A DNA stretch of 64,000 nt from Ampullaceana balthica (lineage: Eukaryota; Mollusca; Gastropoda; Lymnaeidae). The notes under the pieces were generated by a model that worked only from the letters and a program-made list of their open reading frames with translations, made no database searches and was not told the DNA's origin. A program made the position numbers and the translations under genes. This document shows positions 11,701 through 21,798 of this stretch, piece by piece (within the stretch, counting starts at the first letter, position 1; the number at the start of each line of letters is the position of its first letter). The DNA lies in assembly GCA_944989445.1 (NCBI GenBank), contig CALYLW010000438.1, positions 124,001 to 188,000 of the forward strand, written 5' to 3'.

Positions 11701-14700
11701 CTTATAGGAAGGGAGGGGAAATGGTCAATTTATTTTTAAAAACTCTTTAAAAAAGAAAGAAAAATAAACCCCATGAGGTATCAAACTGGAACCTATATTA
11801 CTAAAGCTTAAAGTTTAAACAAAAACATTTACCTGAACAAACTTGGCAATAATGTCGTCATTGGTTATGTCGAGGACTTCTGGGCTGAAGACAGTTCCAG
11901 AGTCATAAACTGAAAGTCGTAAACCAAATTCCAATGAGATATATATAACCAATAAAATACTGACTGCAAAATTTAACTTTTAAAACAAAGACAAGTGGAG
12001 TAAGTTAAATCCTCTAAATTATCATCAATTACAAAACTATGAATAAAAACACCTACCGAAGTCAATCACTAAACCATAAGTGAAAGGTGAAATATTCAAC
12101 ATGTTAAGGAGTGTGGACTCAGACTGACCCACTCTCTCGCCTTCCTTAATGAGGGAGACCTCGTTCTGAAATTTATGAGGAAAAGAGGGCAAGATTTTAA
12201 AAGTTTTTTTTTATTGTAATGTTGAAATCAACAAGCAAACATTTCTCTGAATGATAAATGTGGCTTATGTCTACAATCATGTCATTGTATGTTTTTTTGG
12301 TAATTTTGTTAATAGGAAATGTATGTTGTAAATTGATTGCATTTATAAATGTATGTGTTACAATTCCCACGTAAAGTGCTTGCTGGGGTATTGTGCTATG
12401 TAAATTCTCAGATTGTAATAATAATTAAGCTGTAAATTGCAAATGTCAACAACAACAAAAAAAGCTGGTTGAAGATCTGTGTAATTTTTAATGTAAAACA
12501 TCTGTGCAGCTATAGTTAAATGCAAACACTGCATATGTGAGTAATATATGAATGACTAGGGCTCACTAAAGCATGAGGTTGAAAATATGTGACTTACCAA
12601 GATTTCAATAGTACCCTTGGTGATTTTGGTTGGGATTGAGAGTGCCTGGAAAAAAGAGGTCTTCTCTGGACCAAGTGTGGTAACTTGAGCTGGGATCTTG
12701 ACATCTTTAGGGGCGACAGCTCCAGCCCTAGCAGGAGCTTGAACCTTAAATCAAATAAAACAAACATTTTAATTTGAACTCACAACAGTAAACAACAGCT
12801 TTTCTTATTTTATGTGAGTCAGCTCAGACAATTGTTGCACTTATTATTGATCTCTACGTGAGTGCCAACAAAGGAGGTTAACCCTTTGCTTTGACCCCAC
12901 ACTCTCAACGGCAACAAGGGTTCATCACAGCCAACTTCATACATGTAACTTGAAATATGGCATAAAAACAAATCCACTAATTTGAACACCATAGGTTTTA
13001 TAACAAAAATAAATACAAATTATAACCTCATAAATTATATTTCATGACTACATTATAAAATAAACTGGGTTCAAAAAGCAGCAATTCAGCAAGTTATTAC
13101 TTATATATACACATTGTAATGTTAGTATCGACTCGGTTCCTTCACCAATCTATAACAAAATGTTATGTCTTTTTCCAAGGAGAAATTACTAATTTCTTGG
13201 ACACTAGTAACAAATTTAATATTATAACCCCTTCCCTCAAAATCTCCTTACTCAACGCTAAAAGACCAAAACAAAATGAACTTTGATTTTTCCACCACCA
13301 CACGCAGAAATTTACAACTTTGTGGGGTTTTAAAATGTATTTCAAATTGCAGGAGTTTTTAGGAGCTATGTATTCATCACCTGACTTTTAACCTTTATAT
13401 CAAAGCTGGGTTTTTTTTCTTTTGATAGTTCCACTCAGTCAATTGTTGCCATTTCTTGATCTCGACATGAGTGCCAACAAGGGAGGTTAACCCCATGCTT
13501 TAGCCTCACACTCTCAACCGCAACAAAACTTTCATCATCATGGATAAATTATTTGTGCCAATACCTAATATTTAAAAATGATCACATACCTTATTCTCCA
13601 AAAGTAGACCACGAACTTCAGACAAATCCTCCTTGGTGAACACAAATCCAACATTATGTTTAATAGCAGGGAGTAGTCTGGAGGTAGATAAAGTTATTGA
13701 TACTTATTCAATGAAAGCAGAACTTTTCAAACAATTATTATTTAAGCCACATTTGAGCCACAATCAACTTACTTCTCAAGCCCAGGATTGGTATCCAAAT
13801 GTCCACGAATTGCTTTTCTCATCATAGTGTTCTTGCCCATAAGAATAACTGAAATTTCAATATTTAAAAACATTTCGATTTTTTGGTATAAAAGGTTATA
13901 GAGATAATATCAGTGTTTAAGCAATGTTCCAGAAAAATCACTTAGTACTTGTAAAATACAATTGGTATTATAGACCCTTAAATTAAGGGGATCCACAGGT
14001 CACAAAAAATTCAATATTTTGAAAAAATATCAAACTTTCAAAAATTTTATTCTCTGTTAGTGTTAGATTAATATCTGTTATCACATTGTAAAATTTAAAT
14101 TAAAAAACAACTTTAACGTTATAAATGTGGTTTGAAAAGGGAGGGTCTGAGTTTTGTTTACATTTTATCCGAAAATAGCTAATTTTCAAAACTCCTATGT
14201 ACGGAAATCCTTGGGTTGACTTTAACATGTTTGGTATCGTTGGAAAGCTAATCATGACGTTGTGAATGCCATTCCGATGACACGCTTTTCTCAAAATAAC
14301 TATTTTAGTAAACCCAATGTGTATGACGTGTACACAAATAGATTGATTGGCTGAATGGTCAAGCCAAGCTATTTTCCACGATTTTATTGGTTGGCGTCCG
14401 CCAATTTTCCCTTCACCATGCGTAAACAAAGAGAAAGAACGCATTACCTAATTCTCGACAGTTTCATATATTGCCCTACCAATTGTTGATTATCAGATTG
14501 ATTTCATTAATCAAGTTAAGTTTAATTTCTATACGATTCGTTATAATAGCTTTTGTTAACATATTAACTAGGGGTCTACCGATATGCATTTTTGCCGATA
14601 CCGATATTACCAATATTTTTTTTGCCGATATGAGTATTTGTTAGGACAAAAACCAGCGGTCATATTTGATGACGTCATTCTTAAATTTATCACTCCTAAT

Positions 14701-17700
14701 TAGGCCTGTCAACGGGTACCCGGGACCCGGGTACCCGTTGCCCGTGAGATTACCCGGGTAGTAAAATTCCGCCCAGGTACCCATTAAAAAATGTGGCTTC
14801 AATGTCTATATTAACCAAACAATTGGTTTACGATTGCCGATGTTGTTTATCTACCTCCCTCCTCCTCCCTCCATTCCATTGTGTTTCATGTGCTCATTAT
14901 AGCGTGTGAGTTGCCCAAAAACTGATTTTAATAATACACCAAAATGTGTAAGTTTTAAAAGTCAATAAATTAGTTACTAACAGTGTGTACGTCCATATAT
15001 GACGTTACGCACCTAGGGGAGGAGGGGATCTCACATTTGTGACAAGGGTGAGGGATGTGTTTAAGAATAAATGTGACGTCACATCAAAACGCGCAACTTT
15101 AAATAAAAGTTCCACTGAGCAGCGATTTTTAGAGTTCAACTTCACATGAAATAAAAAATTAAATGACAATAAAGTTATTTGATATTTGACACATGCTCAT
15201 TTTCAAAAAGGAAGTACGGCTATTTTGGGGCCGGGGGGGGGGCACCCACAAAGCTTTGTGACGTCATATTGGAGGGGGCAATAAGTTTTTGTGCCAACCT
15301 GTGACGGGGGTGGGGGGTAAAAATCGGCAAAAATCGCTTGACTTCATTTATGTACGGCTCCTAAGACGTCGGCCGTGTAGCTACTGTGTGAAATGAGGAG
15401 CATGGAAGGTGGCTAGGTAGCATTGTATAGCGGCCATGACGGGGAAAAATATGCGATGTTTCGATCGGGTAACCCGGGTACCCGTTCAAAATTTGGACGG
15501 GTACCCGGGCAGCATTTTTCAACAATATTGACAGCCCTACTCCTAATTATTTTTATTTTATATTAGGGGTCTACCGATATGCATTTTTGCTAGGGGTCTA
15601 CCGATATGCCTTTTTGCCGATACCGATATTACCGATATTTTTTTTGCCGATATGAGTATTTGTTATGACAAAAACCAGCTGTCATATTTGATGACGTCAT
15701 TCTTAAATTTATCACTCGTAATTATTTATCTTTAATATTAGGGGACTACCGATACGCATTTTTGCCGATATTACCGATATTTTTTTCCGATATGAGTGCC
15801 GATAGGGTATTTGTTAGGACAAAAACCAGCGGTCATATTTGATGACGTCATTCTTAAATCTATCACTCGTAATTATTTATCTTTAATATTAGGGGACTAC
15901 CGATAGGCATTTTCGCCGATATTACCGATATTTTTTTTTCCGATATGAATATTTGTTAGGACAAAAACCAGCGGTCTTATTTGATGACATCGATCATTCT
16001 TAAATTCATCACTCCTAATTATTTATATTTTATATTAGGGGTCTACCGATAAGTATTTTTGCCGATATTACCGATATTTTTTCTCCGATATGAGTGCCGA
16101 TATGAGTATTTGTTAGGACAAAAATAACAGCGGTCATATTTGATGACGCCATTCTTAAATTTATCACTCGTAATTATTTATATTTTATAATTAAGGGGTC
16201 TACCGATATCCAGTTTTGCCGAAATACCGATTTTTTTTCCCCGAAACGAAGTTTCCGATGTGTTTACAAGTTCCAGTTCATGACCTACATAGGACTCATA
16301 ACAAAACGAACCGTCCTTTATAAAAATGTACAAGCATATTAGGTACTCCTTTTGAAACTTCAACCTTGACTCATAATTATTAATTCTAACCAATAGTTTA
16401 ATGGCTTTTGCACACGGCCACCTTTTATGAATGAAACAATGAGAACAAAGTACAATAGTAATATAGTGAAAATGAGGCTGAAGCTTGAATGGTTGCCAAT
16501 GACAACACGTCTTCACACGGTACATTTTGTTATTCCATACGAAACGAAATGTTTTAGACATCTGCGATTCTGCGTGCATCTTTGCTATTAGAGCAATTAC
16601 GTGAACATAATGTTTACATGTTATCCATTTATTAGAGCAATTACGGTATACTTGGCATCGGCACTATTTACACAGTATTTCTGAGTATACGAAAATCGGC
16701 CGATACCTAAACAATATCAAAGCACATGGCACACTGTATCGTGGCTGCACATATTAATACTAGGACTCTTTTGACTATTTCAATACTGGTATCGGGGTCG
16801 ATATATTAATTTGTCGAGATATTGTAAACCTAAATGATAGTTTTTTTGTTTCCGTTTTTTTTTGGTGTCAAAATGTCACTTATTATGAAATATCGGTGAC
16901 GTCAATATCGGGACCTTTACAGGCTACCGATACCGATATTGCCGATATCCAGATATCGGTGCCGATATATCGGTAGACCCCTAATTTTTGCCGATATTAC
17001 CGATATTTTTTCCCGATATGAGTATTTGTTAAGACAAAAAAAACAACAACAGCGGTCATATTTGATGACGTCATTCTTAAATTTATCACTCGTAATTATT
17101 TATATTTTGTAATTTAGGGGTCTACCGATATGCATTTTTGCCGATATTACCGATGTTTTTTTCCCAATATGAGTATTTGTTAGGACAAAAAAACACCGGT
17201 CATATTTGGTGACGTCATGTGTAATTATTTATATTTTATAATTTAGGGGTCTACACTCCGATATCCAGTTATGCCGATATTACCGATTTATTTATTTTTT
17301 TTCGAAACGAAGTTTCTGATGTGTTTACAAGTTCCAGATCATGACCTACATAGGACTCAGGACAAAACGAACCGTCCTTTATGAAAATGTACAAGCAAAA
17401 TTAGGTACTCCATTTGACACTTCAACTTTTGACTCCTAATTATTAATTCTAACCAATAGTTTAATGGCTTTTGCACACGGCCACCTTTTATGAATGAAAC
17501 AATGAGAACAAAGCAATAGTAATAGAGTGAAATGAGGTTGAAGGATGAATGGTTGCCCATGACAACAAGTCTGCACGCGGTACATTTTGTTTTCTTCTTC
17601 CTGGGGGGGGGGACAGAAAATAATTGAGCAACACTGCCTTATGGCAAGTTGAAAACAAAAGGTCGGGCCAGTACCTTTTTTGTGGACTTTTATATAAAAT

Positions 17701-18267
17701 CCTTGCTCTTGCACCCTGATTGTTCATCCTGGACCCACCTTTTTTAATCTTGCTCAGTGGGAGTACATTTTTTTGGACATTTAATTTTATACCCCTTACT
17801 AAGTTTATCGAAGTCCATATACATCATATAAAAAACAGTAAACATGTTAAAATGTTAATACTTTAGAAAATGAAAATTAGGGTAGTTGACCCCTTAACTT
17901 ATATATAATATGTAAATTCTTGAAATTTTGCTTAAAAATTACCAACCTCCTTTCCCTCGCAAGCCTTGACGAATCTGCTGCATCTGCTTTGAGCCGACAT
18001 TATCAGCTTTGACAATGAATGCTTTAGGGAACTCGTCAAAGAGTGACTGAAATACATTAGACATTATTAATTAGTATATAAATTAATTAGTATAACAAAA
18101 CCATTATTAAGCTGCATATTGAAGTGAATGCTACAAAAATGCAATACCCTTGTATGAGCTACATCCTATGAAGTCAAATGACATAAGATACATAGTAAAT
18201 TAGCAAACCATACCGTTATCTTGATGAAGTAGTTGGCCTTCCATACTTTTCTGTCTTCCTTGACCAT
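5571..18267 (-). CDS. RPLP0: 60S acidic ribosomal protein P0 (uL10), nine coding exons
   Basis: P0 forms the base of the ribosomal stalk on the large subunit: it binds 28S rRNA and P1/P2 dimers and helps activate elongation factors. Coding exons on the minus strand are 18214-18267, 17947-18046, 13773-13848, 13590-13677, 12598-12744, 12057-12165, 11833-11909, 11526-11666 and 5571-5744. They sum to 966 nt, giving 321 aa (vertebrate P0 is about 317). All junctions have GT-AG boundaries and consistent phases. Diagnostic stretches include [14 protein letters not shown] at the start, [28 protein letters not shown], the Ala-rich hinge and the final [11 protein letters not shown] shared by P0, P1 and P2. 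A 5' UTR segment is visible just upstream, with a splice acceptor, so a non-coding first exon lies further right. Two introns are unusually long (5.8 and 4.1 kb) because of transposons. I see no frameshift or stop, so the gene looks intact. Confidence 0.97.
7806..8937. mobile_element. Non-autonomous hAT element with perfect 8-bp target duplication
   Basis: Inverted termini CAGGGGTGCCAC and GTGGCACCCCTG are flanked on both sides by ATTCAGAT (7798-7805 and 8938-8945). Subterminal repeats are visible: AACCCTGAAAATT-type words at the left and several TCGCGAATCCGGAAA copies at the right, as expected for hAT transposase binding. There is no transposase frame. Confidence 0.85.
9405..10220. repeat. 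Three direct copies of a GCGACGGCCGGAACGACCGC block
   Basis: Blocks at about 9405-9595, 9840-10000 and 10040-10210 share long stretches, including TAAGGCATCTATAATTTATA and the GC-rich word of the call in the first two. An inverted relative lies at about 7075-7300, giving this part of the RPLP0 intron a large palindromic layout. Confidence 0.65.
11526..11666 (-). CDS. RPLP0: RPLP0 coding exon 8 (residues 218-264)
   Basis: Forty-seven codons encode [16 protein letters not shown] and [18 protein letters not shown], including the helices that bind P1/P2. The following intron, to 5745, is 5.8 kb long and nearly all transposon. Confidence 0.95.
11833..11909 (-). CDS. RPLP0: RPLP0 coding exon 7 (residues 192-217)
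   Basis: It encodes [15 protein letters not shown] and DDIIAKFVQ, with a TTTCAG acceptor and a GTAAAT donor in phase 0. Confidence 0.95.
12057..12165 (-). CDS. RPLP0: RPLP0 coding exon 6 (residues 156-192)
   Basis: It encodes [19 protein letters not shown] and ends after one base of codon 192 at a GTAGGT donor. Confidence 0.95.
12240..12425 (+). mobile_element. Degenerate LINE 3'-end remnant in an RPLP0 intron
   Basis: CACGTAAAGTGCTTGCTGGG and TATTGTGCTATGTAAAT match, with substitutions, the 3' end seen intact at 4490-4545. The copy lies in the intron between exons 6 and 5. Confidence 0.45.
12598..12744 (-). CDS. RPLP0: RPLP0 coding exon 5 (residues 107-155)
   Basis: Forty-nine complete codons include [22 protein letters not shown] and ITKGTIEIL, typical of domain II of P0. 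The donor is GTAAGT. Confidence 0.95.
12818..12935 (-). ncRNA. Candidate box C/D snoRNA 1 in an RPLP0 intron
   Basis: On the host-gene strand the segment has a C box GTGATGA (12922-12928) and a D box CTGA (12824-12827). They are flanked by GTTGGC and GCTGAC, which pair over six bases (two of them GU) as the terminal stem. The 3' end lies about 73 bases upstream of the exon 5 acceptor, near the spacing favoured for intronic C/D RNAs in vertebrates. The sequence before the D box contains GCAACAATTG, shared with the second copy and a possible guide. I did not identify the target or the family. Confidence 0.55.
13430..13545 (-). ncRNA. Candidate box C/D snoRNA 2 in the same RPLP0 intron
   Basis: A diverged relative of the element at 12818-12935 lies in the same intron and on the same strand. 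It has C box ATGATGA (13532-13538), D box CTGA (13435-13438) and different flanks, TCCA and TGGA, that again pair. GGGTTAACCTCC, TTGTTGGCACTCA, GAGATCAA and GCAACAATTG are conserved between the copies. Boxes conserved with a re-paired stem argue for an RNA rather than a random repeat. Confidence 0.5.
13590..13677 (-). CDS. RPLP0: RPLP0 coding exon 4 (residues 77-106)
   Basis: It encodes [11 protein letters not shown] and the following helix, with an acceptor CTCCAG and a donor GTATGT, ending in phase 0. The next intron contains both snoRNA candidates. Confidence 0.95.
13773..13848 (-). CDS. RPLP0: RPLP0 coding exon 3 (residues 52-77)
   Basis: It encodes [17 protein letters not shown], one of the most conserved P0 stretches, and ends in phase 2 at a GTAAGT donor. 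It is separated from exon 2 by a 4.1-kb transposon-filled intron. Confidence 0.95.
14701..15539. mobile_element. hAT element with perfect 8-bp target duplication
   Basis: Termini TAGGCCTGTCAA and TTGACAGCCCTA match in 11 of 12 bases when inverted. Both sides carry CTCCTAAT (14693-14700 and 15540-15547). The interior has GGGTACCCGGG-type repeats at both ends and no coding frame. It is inserted in the array at 14569-17595 and itself holds the MITE at 14988-15362. Confidence 0.9.
14988..15362 (+). mobile_element. TGACGTCA-family MITE, copy c (nested)
   Basis: The copy runs from TACGTCCATATATGACGTTA to TTCATTTATGTACGGCTCCT and follows the family layout of G-rich blocks around an AT-rich centre. 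It lies inside the hAT element at 14701-15539, so it is the youngest insertion of the three nested layers. Confidence 0.75.
16193..16983. mobile_element. Full-length copy of the CCGATAT element
   Basis: The left end AAGGGGTCTACCGATATCCA and the right end CCGATATATCGGTAGACCCC are inverted repeats. The 790-bp interior has no convincing frame. A second copy, truncated at the right, starts at 17244 and shares the interior, for example CATGACCTACATAGGACTCA. Confidence 0.8.
17947..18046 (-). CDS. RPLP0: RPLP0 coding exon 2 (residues 19-52)
   Basis: It carries [12 protein letters not shown] and [20 protein letters not shown] of the rRNA-binding domain. The donor is GTTGGT, weaker than consensus, and splits codon 52 after its first base. 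Confidence 0.94.
18214..18267 (-). CDS. RPLP0: RPLP0 coding exon 1 (residues 1-18)
   Basis: It begins at ATG (18267) and ends in phase 0 before a GTATGG donor. It encodes [18 protein letters not shown], matching the conserved P0 start. The start is fixed by homology and by the acceptor at 18307-18308 that leaves 39 nt of 5' UTR in the same exon. Confidence 0.95.
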
Positions 18268-18306
18268 CTTTGTGAATCAGGGATTGCAAGCAGTTTAAAG
18301 ACAGAT
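18268..18306 (-). other. RPLP0: RPLP0 5' UTR portion upstream of ATG
   Basis: A pyrimidine-rich stretch and CTTACCTCAG acceptor (read on the minus strand) end just right of 18306, leaving 39 nt of leader before ATG. This implies at least one upstream non-coding exon. Confidence 0.65.
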
Positions 18307-18599
18307 CTGAGGTAAGAAAAAAATGTACATAAAATAAGAAAAAATGGAATAGACTGGAATCAAAATATATCTGTGCCTAAAACTGTATTTAATATTTCTT
18401 TTTACCAAAGCTCATACCGAAAGTGTTTTCTTCTAATTAGAGGAGCAAACTCTATTTTAAAAAATTCAACCACTAACAAAACCTTAACTCCAATATATCT
18501 GGTAAAACAAGCTGTGCTAACCGTGTTAGCTTCAGCTATAAAAAGAAATTAGGCAGCATTTAACAAATTATATAAACAAGATTAGGCACTATGAACTAC

Positions 18600-20490
18600 G
18601 TGACTGATGTTTTCCACGCAAAATGTAAATTACTTGTGGATCTTAATCTAAAGGAAATGCAAACAGATAATACTAATGGAAAAAACAATATTAAATATTT
18701 GGGAAATCTTGAAATGAAAACTCGTGGGCAAAACCACATTTCCAGTTAATTTTCAATTAAAGAATTTTTTTCTAACCATTGTACTAGAAGTAGGCACTTC
18801 AATACTCATTCGCGCATCGTTCTGCGCATGTCGTAAATTTATGGAATTTTTTTTTCTGAATATTTTGATTAGCTCTACGGAGACCCCCGAATTACTCGTT
18901 TTACGTCACAGTAATCGAAAAACAAATGAATTTTGTCATCGAGTACGTCCAATAATAGTCTTACGGTGACGATATCACTTTTCAAGCAACGAGATGTTCA
19001 CTGGAGAATTTTCTGTGACTCTTCGAAACGCTGGTAAGCCACTAATGTCTCAATTATGCCATATTTAGTATCCATAAGGTACTCGGACTAAATCGTCCAT
19101 GATTACCGTATTAATTCTGTTTGGAAAATCATTGATTTGTTCACTGTAGCCTTCGTCAATAAGCGGTAGACCGATCCCTTTGTCACCGAACATCGGCACC
19201 GTATAAAAACAAAATGGACGATTTTGTTCTTGTTCACAGGAGCGATAGTTATACAAGAAAGATTATTAATAACAATAACTCATGCATATTTGCAATCTTT
19301 AAACATCCGAATAAATACAAGTAAAACAATGAAATTTATATTAAAATAATGTAGAATTGATGATAATACTTTTAATAAGTCAATAATGATCTAAGATGGA
19401 TGAAAATAAATTGATGAAATCAAAATGAATAAACACTTGACTTGTATTTGTATTATAAATATTAATAATTGTTTTCGTTTTTATTTTGTTTTTTAAATCA
19501 TAACTATATTATGTATTTAATGATATATTAAATGTACTACAAAATCCTAAACTACTACTACTAACTAGAAGAAATCCATTAAAATCAATAGAAAATAGGT
19601 TATCATTTTGGCGACTCGAGAAATAAAAAAGTTTTTTTATTGAGATGGGGATTACTCTGACTACAACTGAAGCTTTCTTTTTCAAAAACCTTCTATGGAA
19701 AATCTTAACTTTTTTGTGATTGTTTTTATTACAAAATGAATAATAAATAATGAATGAAGCAGGTAAATGAAAAAAACAATATCCTTTATTGATTTAACCT
19801 CACAAGTTAATATGCTATTAACCACACAGATATACTTAGAATGAAAGCATAGCCAGTCACACAATTCAATGTACGAAAATCGGTATCAGCTCATTCAGTC
19901 AAAAATGGATAATACAAGACTGATGACAAAAATAGTGTATCATTAGTAACACCAATATAAAACATAATTTAAACGAGAAAACCCTCAATCAGACTGCCAT
20001 AGTGTTATAAGGTTTTTATGCCTCTTTTCACTGACCAAAATGATGCGTGAATGAATATCGATGCAGTAGCATCGCGGTTGAAAGTTTTCTTAATTTTTTT
20101 GTAAAATTGTTATAAAAGGAATGTGAATTTTTCAAACTGGAAGTGTCAGGGTTAGCTATAGAATTTTAGGGTTAGGGTTAGCTTTATAGTTTTTAAAAAT
20201 TAAAAAAGTGTACCCTTCCCGGCCTTCCCACTTTCGCGATTCAGACGTATAAACAGTATCATTTTTTTCCCTATGTTTTTCGCCATTTTCCAAACTCGGC
20301 AGGTTGCTAAAAAAAGCCTATAATTTAAGAATCCCCACCGCTATAATAATTTAACTTTTTTTTGTCGCATTTTTGCTGTTTTCCAAAATAGTCATGTTTC
20401 TAAAAAAGCTACAAATTTGAGAATCCCTGTTCCCCCTAGCCCCTAACGCTCTGAATTCCAATGGTTTGCACTACTTTCCGGGGTCATGTG
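18600..20490. other. AT-rich DNA upstream of RPLP0
   Basis: No gene is supported here. CGCGCATCGTTCTGCGCATG at 18812 also occurs, slightly changed, at about 36228 and inverted at about 8617, so it belongs to a dispersed repeat. GGTTAGGGTTAGC near 20170 is only two telomere-like units. An imperfect direct repeat of about 65 bases lies at 20280-20340 and 20365-20430. Confidence 0.5.
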
Positions 20491-20494
20491 CCTT

Positions 20495-20540
20495 AGCAAC
20501 AAAGGCCGCCGGAAATGACTAGCCGTCATCTTGGCCACGC
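20495..20540 (-). promoter_or_regulatory. Candidate RPLP0 promoter (YY1-like and ETS-like sites)
   Basis: On the minus strand the segment reads GCCAAGATGACGGC, one base from the YY1 consensus core, next to a TTTCCGGCGGCC ETS-like site. Such pairs are common at ribosomal protein promoters. It lies about 2.2 kb upstream of the RPLP0 leader acceptor on the correct strand. The link to RPLP0 is inference. Confidence 0.3.
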
Positions 20541-21175
20541 AAACGATAATTTACCAAAACAACGAAGGGAGCACAATCTTTTTTTTTAAATATAAGGGGA
20601 GAGATTTATGACGGAATGCACAATTGGGAACGTTCAATCTGATTTGACCTCGCTTACTATGCCTATCAAACCAGGGTTTTTTTTATTACTTAGACTATCG
20701 GGTCCGAATAGTATAGCCATCACAATCACAGATTATTTTTAAAAAGGACCCACGGCAAGATTAGCCACTTTGTAAAATTTTATCTCATTTCAGCTGCAGC
20801 CTATTTACAATAGGAAAGCGTTATCCCCAGAATTCTGCGAATAATTTTCAACGTTATCCCCAGAATTCTGTGAATAACGTTGAAAGTTATCCCCAGAATT
20901 CTGTGAATGACTCTCGACGTTGATGGGAGAATTCAGTGAACTATTCTCAAAGTTAATTTTGAACATTATTTATCATTATATCATGTATATTAAGTAAATT
21001 CACGTTGATTTCTAATAATTATATCTGACCTGAATAAGAAAACAGTACCAGCCTTATTGTTTTTCATATTGATTTTAAGTTTACAATTATATTTTAGACA
21101 ATGAGACAATTTTAGAATCTGTTCAGTGCCCTGAGCTATTTTTATCTAGCCACTTTAGGCTTAGACTTTACTTAG

Positions 21176-21392
21176 TAAGGCTTAGGCATAGGCAAACTAG
21201 GCAGCCGCCTAGGGCTAAGGCCTCCGATTAGTTTCAATCATTATTATCACTAATTATGATTAATGGGGGCCTCGCACAAGAATTTTTCTTTATTTATTCT
21301 TTTATTTTTCTATTACATTTTATTTAGGGCCACCAAATTCACTTCGCCAAGGCCAAGGGCCTCCAATTCCTTTAGACCAGTCCTGCAGTAAT
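21176..21392. mobile_element. MITE fragment (AGGCAAACTAGGCAGCCGCC end)
   Basis: The left side reads GGCATAGGCAAACTAGGCAG and the right side CCAAGGGCCTCCAATTCC, words typical of a widespread CAGTGGCG-type hAT family. It lies inside the element at 20820-21920. Confidence 0.4.
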
Positions 21393-21714
21393 ATAGTTTT
21401 TTACAGTCCATGACGTATTATTGGAGAATATAGGACAATATATTTATTTATAATATAGGATAGGGTATTAGTATTAGTACTATTATTAGTATTAGTAGTA
21501 CTACTATTAGTGTTAGCAATATTGGCAGTATACAGTATATTCAATTGCGCCGCTACAAAGGTCGCATCGCAGTGGGATGAACGTGAATCATTTAAATATT
21601 ATGCAATAAGCAGCAATAACAAAAGATTTAAAATAGAAAAAAAAATTAAAAAGAAAACAAAAAAAAAGATTCCCCATCTAAAAATCGAACCATGCACAAA
21701 AATATATATATATA

Positions 21715-21798
21715 TAAAAAATATTCCACTAGCGAAAATCGAACCCTGTACCACAACGTTAACTGTCCTTCACTCTACCATGCGGCCACGAGGATAGG
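21715..21798 (-). repeat. tRNA-like (SINE head) sequence
   Basis: On the minus strand GTGGCCGCATGGTAGAGTG resembles a pol III A box and GGGTTCGATTT a B box, at roughly tRNA spacing. The anticodon arm does not pair well, so this is probably a tRNA-derived repeat and not a functional tRNA. Confidence 0.35.

Larger units (their letters stand above)
14569..17595. repeat. Tandem array of TAGGGGTCTACCGATA element ends
   Basis: TAGGGG(T/A)CTACCGATA starts recur at about 14569, 15564, 15591, 15739, 15890, 16035, 16193, 17115 and 17244. Successive units are about 130-158 bp apart and include CCGATATTACCGATAT and TTTGATGACGTCATTC. The array occupies the RPLP0 intron between exons 3 and 2. Its left part is split by a hAT element. 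It looks like repeated copies of the left subterminal part of one transposon. Confidence 0.8.

Noticed and set aside
16178..17727. Frames of 67-133 codons on the minus strand
   Set aside because: They lie within two copies of the CCGATAT element, have no recognisable motif and are disrupted differently in each copy.
20160..20182. Telomeric repeat
   Set aside because: Only about two GGTTAG-type units are present, too few to indicate an interstitial telomere.
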